Assembly: GCA_964035575.1 (NCBI GenBank)
Contig: OZ037867.1
Coordinates: 620,001 to 684,000, forward strand
Reading direction: 5' to 3'
From: Rhynchopus sp. YZ270_cl-10
Lineage: Eukaryota; Euglenozoa; Diplonemea; Diplonemida; Diplonemidae
DNA length: 64,000 nucleotides
The notes below the pieces were generated by a model that made no database searches, had not been told where the DNA came from, and saw only the letters and a program-made list of their open reading frames with translations. The position numbers and the translations under genes were made by a program. This document shows positions 43,053 through 53,812 of this stretch, piece after piece; within the stretch, counting starts at the first letter, position 1, and each line of letters begins with the position of its first letter.

Positions 43053-46000
43053 ATGTACGTTCTTAGCGTGCTTTGGTGCGCTGTAGGAGTCAACGTTGCT
43101 GCTACCTCAGTGCCCACAGCAGCACCTGAGCAGGCCTGTGAGTCGTCACTCCTGTCAAACCCAAGTTTTGAAGACACATGGGAAACTGCGGATATATATG
43201 GGTGGGCTGGGTTTTCTGACGTTGTTGACTGGTCTGCGTCTCACGGACAACCTGGCCTGTTGACAAATTACATGTCACAAAACTATGGTAACAACAGTGT
43301 ACGGATGTGGTCGTACAGTGGTTTTGGTTCGGGTATTGTGACAAACACGTCGTTCACTTCTGGTGTGCAGTACCGTGTGACGATGTGGGTGCACACGGCG
43401 TATGCCAACGACTACGGTACCATCAACGTCCGCATTGCCAACGGTGTGCCGTCGAGTACCACTCCTGGGCTGATAGCGCCTGCCAACGGTGCTCGTATTG
43501 CCAATTTATCTTATTCGCTCCCTTCCGTGTCGTCAGCACAGACTGTGTACACAAACACCCTTGTGTTCTCAAGAGCACAGGATGTCACATTCGACTTCAC
43601 CGCAAACGCAAACTACACACAGATGTGGTTCTATCCCTACCATACATCGTGGGCGACTAACAGACACGCTGAGTTCCGCATTGACAACGTCAGGGTGTGT
43701 GAGATGACCACTGCCGCACCCACGTCTGTCCCTGTCACAGATGCTGCTGGTGTGATTGTGGACACCCCAGCTCCCACAAACACCGCACCCCCACCACCAG
43801 CTCCCGCGACACTTGCACCTGCCACGACTGCACCTGAGACTGGAGCACCTCTGGATGTCTGTGCGTCATCACTCCTGACAAACCCAAGCTTCGACACACT
43901 GAATGGTTCTTCTTTCGATGACTTTTCTAATGAAACCGTTGTTGGTTGGGCTGCGTCTCACGGAACACCTTCCCTGTTTGGAGGTTACCATGGTGCGTAC
44001 AGTGCATATATGTGGTCGCACAGTGGTAAGGGTGAGGGCATTGTGACAAACGCGTCGTTCACTTCTGGTGTGCAGTACCGTGTGACGATGTGGGTGCAGA
44101 CGAACAACCCCAACGGCAACATCTACGTGCGCATTGCCAACGGTGTGCCGGATGGCACCACAACCTTGTCAGCGTTGCCTTCCGTGTCGTCAGCACAGAC
44201 TGTGTACACCAACACCCTTGTGTTCACAACAGCACAGGAGATCACATTCGACTTCACCGCAAACGCAAACTACGCACAGATGTGGTTCTATCCCTACCTT
44301 TTGTCGCCCGTGAGCAGCCAGGCTAGACAGGCTGAGTGGGGCATTGACAACGTCAGGGTGTGCCAGATGTTCACTGCCGCGCCCACGTCAGTGCCGGCAA
44401 CAGATGCTTCTGGTGTGATTGTGGACACCCCAGCTCCCACAAACATCGCACCCCCGATACCAGTTCTCACTACACCGGCACCGACCACGACTGCACCTGA
44501 GACTGGAGCACCTCTGCCTGCCTGTGCGTCATCACTCCTGTCAAACCCAAGCTTCGACACAGCGAAGGGTTTGTCCTCTTACTTTTCTGGTGGAAACGTT
44601 GTTGGCTGGGCTTCGTCTCATGGAGCAGCTTCCCTGGTGGGAGATTCAGGTTTACATGGTGCTTTCAGTGCAAGGATGTGGTCGGTCAGTAACATCGGTC
44701 AGGGTATTGTGACAAACGCGTCGTTCACTTCTGCTGTGCAGTACCGTGTGACAATGTGGGTGCAGACGAAGAACCCCAACGGTAACATCTACGTGCGCAT
44801 TGCCAACGGTGTACCGATTTCTCCGTTTGGCACCACCACCTCAGCAACGTACGGCTATTTGCCTTCCGTGTCGTCAGCACAGACTGTGTACACAAACTAC
44901 ATGTTTTTCCAGGCAGCACAGGAGATCACATTCGACTTCACCGCAAACGCAAACTACGCACAGATGTGGTTCTACCCCTACCTTTCGTGGTATCCCACGG
45001 ACGCAAGAATCGCTGAGGTTGTGATTGACAACGTCAGGGTGTGCCACATTCCCACTGCGGCACCCCCAACACCAGCTCCCGCGTCCCCAAGACCTGCACC
45101 GACCACGGATGCACCAGACACTTCTGCTCCGAGGACAAGTGTACCTGACACCGTTGCACCGCTGACACCTGCCCCTCGTACTGTGGCACCAGACACAGAG
45201 ACGCCAGTGTCGGGGTGTGCAGCGCACAATGGGTCACCCAAGACCTGTGTTGCGAGCAGGTGTGGCGAAGGTCTCTCTCAGCCATTCTGCACGTACCATG
45301 CAGAGAGCCGTGTGTGTACTTGCCCGACGTCAGCACCTGAGACCAAAGCACCCACACGTGAGACATCCACGCCGAGTGTGCCGACCACGAATGCCCCGCT
45401 GACTGTGGAGGATGTTGACTGGTGTGATGTTGACGCAGACTGCAGGACTTACGACGATTCCGCAGCGACGTGTGTTGAGAGCAAATGTGTGTGCACAGAG
45501 TCGGAGGGGTTTGTGAACCCTGTGACGAAAAAGACGAAGGAAACCCTCTTCATCTGTGTGCAGCCGACTAAGAAGGGGCACGTGAAGTTGCGTCTGGAGT
45601 GGAACGTGGACTGCGAGCAGTCGAACGGTGCAATTGAGGGTGCAGTGCGGACAGCCATTGAGGAGACGACAAAGGGCAGAACGGACACCTTGGTTGTGTC
45701 GTGTGGGTCGACGATCTTCGTTGTTGATGTGGAGGATGCAGACATCACGACTGCGGCCACGGAGGACATGTCTGAGCTGATTGTGACATCTCTGAAGAAG
45801 AACGAGGCTGCAGTGGCTGCTGGGTTTGCAACACCAATGACTGTCGGAAGCTCTCTGGTGCCGACTCTGAAGTGCAGTGCTGCAGGGGCTACCGAGATGG
45901 TGCTTGTCAACGGAGGCTGTGTTGCGCTTGCATGCGAGTCTGGTTACCTGCTCTCGTCTGGGTCGTGTGTGGAGGACGACGACTCTGATGACACTCTCAG

Positions 46001-46217
46001 CACTGGTGCGATTGTTGGTATTGTTCTCGGGTGCACTGCTTTTGTGGTGATGATCATTGCTGTGGCTGCGTTCTTTTTGTGCAAGGGCTCGAAGGCTGAG
46101 GACACAGTATGTCACCCCCCACACCACACTTCCACTCACTGTCGACCACAACTTTCCTCTCAGAAACCCAACGAACCTGCCTTTGAGAACGAAGGTACTG
46201 TGAACGGAGCTGTGTAG
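43053..46217 (+). CDS. Giant membrane protein with three CBM-like repeats
   Basis: Exons 43053-46106 and 46164-46217 give 1035 residues. A signal peptide (MYVLSVLWCAVGVNVAATS) is followed by three copies of a module of about 180 residues (about 28-217, 266-439, 486-667). Each starts C-x-SSLL[ST]NPSF, has VVGWxASHG, then VQYRVTMWVQT, FDFTANA-YxQMWFYPY and ends IDNVRVC. This is the layout of jelly-roll carbohydrate-binding modules of CBM4/9 type (inference). Linkers are Thr/Pro/Ala-rich and probably O-glycosylated. A Cys-rich module (about 716-761, CAAHNGSPKTC...CTC) is unique to this copy. The conserved C-terminal part has CDVDADC...CVC, an unrecognised alpha/beta-looking domain, a CxxG knot, a transmembrane helix (GAIVGIVLGCTAFVVMIIAV) and a short tail. 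It probably acts as a surface glycan-binding adhesin or receptor. Confidence 0.85.
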   Translation: MYVLSVLWCAVGVNVAATSVPTAAPEQACESSLLSNPSFEDTWETADIYGWAGFSDVVDWSASHGQPGLLTNYMSQNYGNNSVRMWSYSGFGSGIVTNTSFTSGVQYRVTMWVHTAYANDYGTINVRIANGVPSSTTPGLIAPANGARIANLSYSLPSVSSAQTVYTNTLVFSRAQDVTFDFTANANYTQMWFYPYHTSWATNRHAEFRIDNVRVCEMTTAAPTSVPVTDAAGVIVDTPAPTNTAPPPPAPATLAPATTAPETGAPLDVCASSLLTNPSFDTLNGSSFDDFSNETVVGWAASHGTPSLFGGYHGAYSAYMWSHSGKGEGIVTNASFTSGVQYRVTMWVQTNNPNGNIYVRIANGVPDGTTTLSALPSVSSAQTVYTNTLVFTTAQEITFDFTANANYAQMWFYPYLLSPVSSQARQAEWGIDNVRVCQMFTAAPTSVPATDASGVIVDTPAPTNIAPPIPVLTTPAPTTTAPETGAPLPACASSLLSNPSFDTAKGLSSYFSGGNVVGWASSHGAASLVGDSGLHGAFSARMWSVSNIGQGIVTNASFTSAVQYRVTMWVQTKNPNGNIYVRIANGVPISPFGTTTSATYGYLPSVSSAQTVYTNYMFFQAAQEITFDFTANANYAQMWFYPYLSWYPTDARIAEVVIDNVRVCHIPTAAPPTPAPASPRPAPTTDAPDTSAPRTSVPDTVAPLTPAPRTVAPDTETPVSGCAAHNGSPKTCVASRCGEGLSQPFCTYHAESRVCTCPTSAPETKAPTRETSTPSVPTTNAPLTVEDVDWCDVDADCRTYDDSAATCVESKCVCTESEGFVNPVTKKTKETLFICVQPTKKGHVKLRLEWNVDCEQSNGAIEGAVRTAIEETTKGRTDTLVVSCGSTIFVVDVEDADITTAATEDMSELIVTSLKKNEAAVAAGFATPMTVGSSLVPTLKCSAAGATEMVLVNGGCVALACESGYLLSSGSCVEDDDSDDTLSTGAIVGIVLGCTAFVVMIIAVAAFFLCKGSKAEDTVCHPPHHTSTHCRPQLSSQKPNEPAFENEGTVNGAV

Positions 46218-47596
46218 TCTCTCTCGCTTGACGAGATAATGGGAAAGCCAGAATATCTTTCTCCAGGCGAATTCGTGGGGCTTTTTTTTTTTTGTTGAAA
46301 AATTCATTTCAGTTTTGAGCAGAAATATACAAAGGGCGACATTGATAACGCCCCCTGCTCTGTAATCAATGTTATGTTCATTCCAAATGGCCTCTGGCAG
46401 TTCTTCTCTTACCTCACCGCGGCATCGACCCATACAGGGGGCAACTTTTGTGACTGTGTTCATTTCACGCTGTCACATTTGCCCTCAGGTTGATATGAAA
46501 CCCGTTCCTTACTTTTGTGGTGTTGATGTGGCTGCGGTCGCGCTCTCGGGTGCAACTGCGGCCTCTGATTCTCGGCTAACTCTAACACTGCCCTGGACGC
46601 GTCCACAATGAAGTGCTGCATCACTTTGTGAAGTTGATAGGATGTAGCTGTTTGCTCTCTTTTTCCCACTTGTGTTTTTTCCCTCTTTTTTGAGATGCTT
46701 ATCTTTCAGGCATTACGTTACCCATACACATTTTTCTCTTCCTCAATTTTTAGAAACCAGATAAAAAGAAAGCCAACATTCGACTTGTTAACTACTTTTC
46801 CCTTTCCTTTCCACATTATTTCACGTTGCGCCACATCAGGATTTCACCTTTTGGGCTGCGTTCAACGAAAATAAGTCTTCTTTCTTTTATCAAGTTATCA
46901 AGTTCAGTTGACAGGCATACTTATCTGGTTTTCAGCCACTTTTTTTTTGCGCTCAACATCGTTGTGCTTGAACCTCTCCACAGCGATTCCCTTAGTGTCA
47001 ATATGTTCAAGTCTGCTCTAGTGAATTCAGTTCTAGTTGAATGAGTGGAAATCTTCATCACCAACTCCAGTCTATAAAAATATTTTGTTCTCTGTTTGTG
47101 AAGTCGTTTTTTCCGTTCGGCGAAAAAGAAAAACAGGGAGAGCGAAGAAAAGGTAGTAAAAAAAGTCATCACACAACAAAAAAGCAAACAAAATAGTGTG
47201 ACCAGTCATGTCTCATCTCTGCCACGTTCTCAGATGTAGAGTGTACCAGCTGCAAGTAGTTCATGTTCCTTCGGGTGATATTGAGTGTAGAGCCTACCTC
47301 GGGTGGGCGATTGTAGGTGCAGCATGAAGAAGGGATAGTCTTGTAATTACTGAAAGAAGGAACCGTGTTTGTATTTTCCCCCAAGGGAGATCCTGTGCGT
47401 CCTCCAGAAGAGACACCACACCGATCCAATGATTAAAACACATACTTGACATTAATAACACTCTGATTCGTTTCGGCGGTCTGAAGTATAGATTTTATCC
47501 GCGCTTCTGAGGTTTGCTCCTTTCCCTTTTCACACCACAACACACACCACGCTGTCACAGGACTTCCCTAATAACACACCACACATTATCAAGACT
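46218..47596. other. Spacer between the giant genes
   Basis: 3' flank of copy 1 (46250-46520 resembles 51780-52110) followed by a dispersed repeat (46745-46910, like 1553-1710) and the duplicated 5' flank (46946-47596). No independent gene. The insertion at 47231-47385 is absent from the other two copies of the flank. Confidence 0.6.
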
Positions 47597-50500
47597 ATGT
47601 ACGTTCTTAGCGTGCTTTGGTGCGCTGTAGGAGTCAACGTTGCTGCTACCTCAGTGCCCACAGCAGTTCCCACACCAGCACCTCTGCCTGCCTGTGAGTC
47701 GTCACTCCTGTCAAACCCCAGCTTTGACTCGACGGTGCGGAAAGGTACCGGGAATGATCGCTTTTCTGGTGGAAACGTTGTTGACTGGTCTGCGTCTCAC
47801 GGGTCACCTTCCCTGATGACAGGTTTCCATGGTGCGTACAGTGCATGGATGTGGTCGCACAGTAACAGGAGTGAGGGCATTGTGACAAACGCGTCGTTCA
47901 CTTCTGGTGTGCAGTACCGTGTGACGATGTGGGTGCAGACGAACAACCCCAACGGCAACATCTACGTGCGCATTGCCAACGGTGTGCCGATGGGTACAAA
48001 CATCTCAACGCATGGCAGCTTCCCTTCCGTGTCGTCTGCACAGACTGTGTACACCAACGCCCTTGTGTTCACAACAGCACAGGAGATCACATTCGACTTC
48101 ACCGCAAACGCAACCTACACACAGATGTGGTTCTATCCCTACCTTTCGTCGCGGGCGACGATGCTCCAACAGGCTGAGTTCCGCATTGACAACATCAGGG
48201 TGTGCCACATTCCCACTGCCGCACCCACGTCTTTCCCTGCGACAGATGCTTCTGGTGTGATTGTGGACACGCCAGCTCCCGCAACAGTTGCACCGGCAAC
48301 ACTTGCACCTGAGACTGGAGCACCTGCGATTGCCTGTGAGTCGTCACTCCTGTCAAACCCAAGTTTTGACAACAAACGGGACCCTGTGTCTGGGTCTGTG
48401 AGTGAGTTTTCTGACATTGTTGGCTGGTCTGCGTCTCACGGACAACCTGACCTGCTGTCAGGTTTCCATGGTGCGTACAGTGTACGGATGTGGTCGTACA
48501 GTGGTATAGGTTCGGGTATTGTGGCAAGCGCGTCGTTCACTTCTGGTGTGCAGTACCGTGTGACGATGTGGGTGCAGACCTACGGCTTCGGTACCATCTA
48601 CGTGCGCATTGCCAACGGTGTGCCGTATCGTAGCAATTATGCTTATCCGCTGCCTTCCGTGTCATCTGCACAGACTGTGTACACCAACACCCTTGTGTTC
48701 ACAACAGCACAGGAGATCACATTCGACTTCACCGCAAACGCAACCTACACACAGATGTGGTTCTACCCCTACCTGTCGTCGTGGACGACGTACGGACAGG
48801 CTGAGTTCCGCATTGACAACGTCAGGGTGTGCGAGATGACCACTGCCGCACCCACGTCTGTCCCTGCGACAGATGCTTCTGGTGTGATTATGGACACCCC
48901 AGCTCCCACAAACACCGCACCCCAGACGCCAGCTCCCGCGACACTTGCACCTGCCACAACTGCACCTGAGACTGGAGCACCTGTGGATGTCTGTGAGTCA
49001 TCACTCCTGACAAACCCAAGCTTCGAGAGAGAGAACGGTTCTTATGTCGGTGACTTTTATGGTGGAAACGTTGTTGGTTGGGGAGCGTCTCACGGAACAC
49101 CTTCCCTGTTTGGAGGTTACCATGGAAAGAACAGTGCATATATGTGGTCGTTCGGTGGCAAGAGTGAGGGCATTGTGACAAACGCGTCGTTCACTTCTGG
49201 TGTGCAGTACCGTGTGACGATGTGGGTGCAGACGAAGAACCCCAACGGTACCATCTACGTGCGCATTGCCAACGGTGTGCCTGTCATCACAACCTGGTCT
49301 GCTCCGGAGAGCTCTGTCACCCGAGTCTCACCCCAGTTTGCGTTGCCTTCCGTGTCGTCAGCACAGACCGTGTACTCAAACAACACCTTTGTGTTCACAA
49401 CAGCACAGGAGATCACATTCGACTTCACCGCAAACGCAAACTACGCACAGATGTGGTTCTACCCCTACCTGTCGTCCCTGAACGGACAGGCTGAGTGGAG
49501 CATTGACAACGTCAGGGTGTGCGAGATGACCACTGCCGCACCCACGTCAGTGCCGGCAACAGATGCTGCTGGTGTGATTGTGGACACGATTGCACCTGAG
49601 ACTGGAGCACCTGTGGATGCCTGTGCGTCTTCACTCCTGTCAAACCCAAGCTTCGATACAGTGAAGGGTTTGTCCACTGGATTTTTTGATGGAAACGTTG
49701 TTGGTTGGGCTGCGTCTCACGGAACACCTTCCCTGTTTAGAGGTTTGCATGGTGAGTACCGTGTACGGATGCAGTCGTTTTACGGCCAGGGTGACGGCAT
49801 TGTGACAAACGCGTCGTTCACTTCTGGTGTGCAGTACCGTGTGACAATGTGGGTGCAGACGAAGAACCCCAACGGTAACATCTACGTGCGCATTGCCAAC
49901 GGTGTGCCGTCTAGTACCACTCCTGGGCTGATAGCGTTTCCTTCCGTGTCGTCAGCACAGACCGTGTACTCAAACAACACCTTTGTGTTCACAACAGCAC
50001 AGGAGATCACATTCGACTTCACCGCAAACGCAACCTACACACAGATGTGGTTCTACCCCAACATTACGGGGTTGTGGCCGAATGTCATTGCTGAGTTGGA
50101 CATTGACAACGTCAGGGTGTGCGAGATGACAACTGCCGCACCCACGTCTGTCCCTGTCACAGATGTGACAGATGTCGCGATCGTCAACACTCTAGCTCCC
50201 GTAACACTCGCACCGACCACAGACGCACCGGACACTTCCGTTCCGAGCACGTCTACAGCTGCACCTGAGACTAGAGCACCTGAGACCAAAGCACCCACAC
50301 CTGAGACTAAAACACCTGAGACTAAGGCACCAGGCACCATGGCACCTGAGACTGAGACACCTGAGACTAAAGCACCAGACACCAGAGCACCCGAGACCAA
50401 AGCACCTGAGACTGAGGCTCCTGAGACCAAAGCACCCACACCTGAGACATCCACGCCGAGTGTGCCGACCACGAATGCCCCGCTGACTGTGGAGGATGTT

Positions 50501-51301
50501 GACTGGTGTGATGTTGACGCAGACTGCAGGACTTACGACGATTCCGCAGCGACGTGTGTTGAGAGCAAATGTGTGTGCACAGAGTCGGAGGGGTTTGTGA
50601 ACCCTGTGACGAAAAAGACGAAGGAAACCCTCTTCATCTGTGTGCAGCCGACTAAGAAGGGGCACGTGAAGTTGCGTCTGGAGTGGAACGTGGACTGCGA
50701 GCAGTCGAACGGTGCAATTGAGGGTGCAGTGCGGACAGCCATTGAGGAGACGACAAAGGGCAGAACGGACACCTTGGTTGTGTCGTGTGGGTCGACGATC
50801 TTCGTTGTTGATGTGGAGGATGCAGACATCACGACTGCGGCCACGGAGGACATGTCTGAGCTGATTGTGACATCTCTGAAGAAGAACGAGGCTGCAGTGG
50901 CTGCTGGGTTTGCAACACCAATGACTGTCGGAAGCTCTCTGGTGCCGACTCTGAAGTGCAGTGCTGCAGGGGCTACCGAGATGGTGCTTGTCAACGGAGG
51001 CTGTGTTGCGCTTGCATGCGAGTCTGGTTACCTGCTCTCGTCTGGGTCGTGTGTGGAGGACGACGACTCTGATGACACTCTCAGCACTGGTGCGATTGTT
51101 GGTATTGTTCTCGGGTGCACTGCTTTTGTGGTGATGATCATTGCTGTGGCTGCGTTCTTTTTGTGCAAGGGCTCGAAGGCTGAGGACACAGTATGTCACC
51201 CCCCACACCACACTTCCACTCACTGTCGACCACAACTTTCCTCTCAGAAACCCAACGAACCTGCCTTTGAGAACGAAGGTACTGTGAACGGAGCTGTGTA
51301 G
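47597..51301 (+). CDS. Giant membrane protein with four CBM-like repeats
   Basis: Exons 47597-51190 and 51248-51301 give 1215 residues. Same layout as the upstream copy, but with four modules (coding about 47690-48215, 48330-48845, 48990-49520, 49615-50130). In place of the Cys-rich module it has a run of TPETKAP-type heptads (about 50265-50450), an expanded mucin-like stalk. From about 50444 to about 51320 the DNA appears identical to 45360-46236, including the 57-bp intron, whereas the modules differ. That is the mark of recent unequal exchange or conversion confined to the 3' part. The 57-bp intron is a multiple of three without a stop, so an unspliced mRNA would add 19 residues to the tail. 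Predicted surface-anchored, carbohydrate-binding; the ligand is unknown. Confidence 0.85.
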   Translation: MYVLSVLWCAVGVNVAATSVPTAVPTPAPLPACESSLLSNPSFDSTVRKGTGNDRFSGGNVVDWSASHGSPSLMTGFHGAYSAWMWSHSNRSEGIVTNASFTSGVQYRVTMWVQTNNPNGNIYVRIANGVPMGTNISTHGSFPSVSSAQTVYTNALVFTTAQEITFDFTANATYTQMWFYPYLSSRATMLQQAEFRIDNIRVCHIPTAAPTSFPATDASGVIVDTPAPATVAPATLAPETGAPAIACESSLLSNPSFDNKRDPVSGSVSEFSDIVGWSASHGQPDLLSGFHGAYSVRMWSYSGIGSGIVASASFTSGVQYRVTMWVQTYGFGTIYVRIANGVPYRSNYAYPLPSVSSAQTVYTNTLVFTTAQEITFDFTANATYTQMWFYPYLSSWTTYGQAEFRIDNVRVCEMTTAAPTSVPATDASGVIMDTPAPTNTAPQTPAPATLAPATTAPETGAPVDVCESSLLTNPSFERENGSYVGDFYGGNVVGWGASHGTPSLFGGYHGKNSAYMWSFGGKSEGIVTNASFTSGVQYRVTMWVQTKNPNGTIYVRIANGVPVITTWSAPESSVTRVSPQFALPSVSSAQTVYSNNTFVFTTAQEITFDFTANANYAQMWFYPYLSSLNGQAEWSIDNVRVCEMTTAAPTSVPATDAAGVIVDTIAPETGAPVDACASSLLSNPSFDTVKGLSTGFFDGNVVGWAASHGTPSLFRGLHGEYRVRMQSFYGQGDGIVTNASFTSGVQYRVTMWVQTKNPNGNIYVRIANGVPSSTTPGLIAFPSVSSAQTVYSNNTFVFTTAQEITFDFTANATYTQMWFYPNITGLWPNVIAELDIDNVRVCEMTTAAPTSVPVTDVTDVAIVNTLAPVTLAPTTDAPDTSVPSTSTAAPETRAPETKAPTPETKTPETKAPGTMAPETETPETKAPDTRAPETKAPETEAPETKAPTPETSTPSVPTTNAPLTVEDVDWCDVDADCRTYDDSAATCVESKCVCTESEGFVNPVTKKTKETLFICVQPTKKGHVKLRLEWNVDCEQSNGAIEGAVRTAIEETTKGRTDTLVVSCGSTIFVVDVEDADITTAATEDMSELIVTSLKKNEAAVAAGFATPMTVGSSLVPTLKCSAAGATEMVLVNGGCVALACESGYLLSSGSCVEDDDSDDTLSTGAIVGIVLGCTAFVVMIIAVAAFFLCKGSKAEDTVCHPPHHTSTHCRPQLSSQKPNEPAFENEGTVNGAV

Positions 51302-53400
51302 TCTCTCTCGCTTGACGAGATGATCAAGTCTTATTTTGCACCACCCAGGACCAATCAGCACAATACACGCACACATGCGCGTTGTATTGTGCGTCATGAT
51401 ATGTGCACAGCGAAGCGCATTCCATTCTCAAGTTTCTTTCGGATGCTTCTGTTGCATACTGTGCTGGCTTTTGTGCATCTTGTGTTCCTGCTCCAGTTTC
51501 CTGTAAGTCTAAACCTATCTTTGTTGCATAAGAGGCGATGGTGCCATGACACATGTGTTCCTGTTTCCCCCCGAGTCCCTCCCACACCGATTTTGTTTAG
51601 TTCTGATGTGAACGGCATATCCACGGTGCTGCAGTCTTTGCGCGCTATGTTTGTACAGTTTACATCGATTTTCTCATTGACACACTGTGTAAATGCGCAG
51701 AGAGAGAGTGTGTGGTTTTGTTTAATTATTCCTTGGTCACTTTTCGTTTGCTTCAGTTCCATTCATGGTAACTGAAGCACGCGGGAAAGCCAGAATATCT
51801 TTCCCCAATAGCCTCTTCCGGGAGGTCTTCTCTCATCCAACATATCAGATCCGTTATTTGTTAAGCACAGGCGAATGCGAATACGGGTTTTTTTTGTTGA
51901 AAAATTCATTTCAGTTTTGAGCAGAAGTATACAAAGGGCGATATTGAAAACGCCCCTGCTGTGCAAGCAATATTTTATTCCAAATGGCCTCTGGCAGTTC
52001 TTCTCTTACCTCACCGCGGCATCGACCCATATTGGGGGCAGCTTTTGTGTACTGTGTTCTTTTCACGCTGTCACATTTGCCCCATCAGGTTGATATGAAA
52101 TCCGTTCCTTACTTTTGTGGTACCTGAAGAAAAAGCCTGGATAGCGCCCTTTTTACCTAACATCAGGGGGGTACGGAGTACCTCCTGGTGTGCTGGTTGA
52201 CACGTCAGTCATCCTTTTCCGATTATTGCTTTGTACGGACACGATCCGTGTTTTGCGAAGAGCTGCTTGAGAAGTGCGCCTCCATGATATGTCCACGAGA
52301 CACACTGGATGGCGGTGCGCTTCTCTCTGCTCCTCTTGGCTAACATCTTGCTCACCTTTGCTCCCCTTGTCATCAGTTGGAAGTGACCATTTCCATTCTG
52401 ATGCTCTTTTTATCTTTTTTTCCTTGACACCCGCTGCTTCCATGTGGAGCAGTCCAAAAGCAAACAAAAACCTTTCCCCTTATACGAAGCGTCATGAGAA
52501 GCCATGATACAGCCAGAACTATCAGATCAGTTGGCACATAAAGTCTGGGTTTCCTTGACACCAAAGCTTCGGGGGAAGCGAGATTAGGAACTTAGTTTGC
52601 GAGCTGGTCGAGCAGGCCACGCACCTTCCCCCTCTTTGTTTTAATGTGTGCAGCCGAGAGGCTCATCTTGTTTTTGGCTTTGTTGTTCTTTTTGTTTGTG
52701 AGATAACCAAGCACTAGTGGCTTAGGTTCATCTTATATAGTTTTTTCTTATCATTTCCCTTTTCTCACTCTTTCTCCACATACATCAAAGAAAAGATTCA
52801 TGCGGCAAAATACAGTGAAATTTCAAGAAGAGAAAAATAGCGGGTTGTGTCCACCTATTTAAGTCCCATCCTGCCCTCCCACCAATTTTGTACTTGATCC
52901 CATTCTCGGGTTGCGAACCTGCCTGTTTGCTGTGACACCCTTGTTGCAACACCAAGTGGAGACATGATGACACAATCAGCTACTATCTGGACATCGCCCC
53001 TATACCTATACGATGCCTTCACGGGTGCGTGGTAAAGAACCGTCCACACCTGACTCTCCTTGCAAGGATTCCTGCCTGCACAGCCAAGGTACACCAGCCT
53101 GCCGGTTGTGGACATCACCGAGACAGGTCAATGACCAGGGCCAGATTGGCATCCCTTTTATTCCCCCCTCCTGGCACCGTGTGAGAGAGCTGCTGCGGAT
53201 GATGACCAACAACAGAACCACAAAAGGCATTCCTCATTTCTGATAGCGGGGTGATGCCTGCTTCATGAGATGTATGGCACACAGCCACATGGCTGTAGTC
53301 TGACACACGCACTCTCTCCACAACACAAGAACCAGACCACATCACATCCAAACAACGACCTGCAGCAGAAGGGCATGTGCGCCTGTTGTGTGGCGCCCGT
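51302..53400. other. Gene-free interval after the giant genes
   Basis: 3' flank copy at about 51780-52110, separated from the gene by about 450 bp of sequence absent from the first copy. Hairpin repeats at 51398-51437, 52645-52670 and 52701-52736. Minus-strand frames of up to about 120 codons have no recognisable domain. Confidence 0.45.
52701..52736 (+). repeat. ACGAGAG-type stem-loop repeat
   Basis: GATAACCAAGC, loop ACTAGTG, GCTTAG, then GTTCATCTTATA. One stem pair is mismatched. Confidence 0.55.
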
Positions 53401-53693
53401 GTTCTCATTACTGTTAGGGAGATCCTGTGCGTCCTCCAGAAGAGAAACCACACCGATCCAATGATTAAAACACATACTTGACATTAATAACACTCTGATT
53501 CGTTTCGGCGGTCTGAAGTATAGATTTTATCCGCGCTTCTGAGGTTTGCTCCTTTCCCTTTTCACACCACAACACTCACAACACCACTGGGAGACATGAT
53601 GACACAATCAGCTACTATCTGGACATCGCCCCTATACCTATACGATGCCTTCACGGGTGCGTGGTAAAGAACCGTCCACACCTGACTCTCCTC
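52960..53693 (+). repeat. Direct repeat of about 103 bp flanking the third upstream copy
   Basis: GAGACATGATGACACAATCA through ACACCTGACTCTCCT at 52960-53062 recurs at 53591-53693 with apparently no changes. Between the two copies lie about 340 bp of unique sequence and the third copy of the giant genes' upstream DNA. The arrangement suggests a local duplication or insertion event. Confidence 0.75.
53401..53576 (+). promoter_or_regulatory. Third copy of the giant-gene upstream DNA
   Basis: 176 bp nearly identical to 42825-43000, ending inside CACACCACAACAC. Here the downstream gene is the dehalogenase-like hydrolase instead of a giant repeat protein. The copy stops short of the splice acceptor of the original. 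Confidence 0.7.
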
Positions 53694-53812
53694 TCTCCTT
53701 CTACGCTACCACCCCATATTCTCATCACTGTTAACGACTTCACCTCCCCACCCACCCCCTTTCCCCTAACTCCCCTCCACACTCCCACCACCCCAGACAA
53801 ACCAGCAACACT

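Noticed and set aside
45330-51397. Long minus-strand frames (377 and 401 codons) opposite the giant genes
   Set aside because: They are antisense to well-supported coding exons and rich in Cys, His and Arg as expected from the codon use of the real strand.
52153-53453. Minus-strand frames of 104-112 codons after the giant genes
   Set aside because: They overlap hairpin repeats and duplicated flanking DNA and show no domain.
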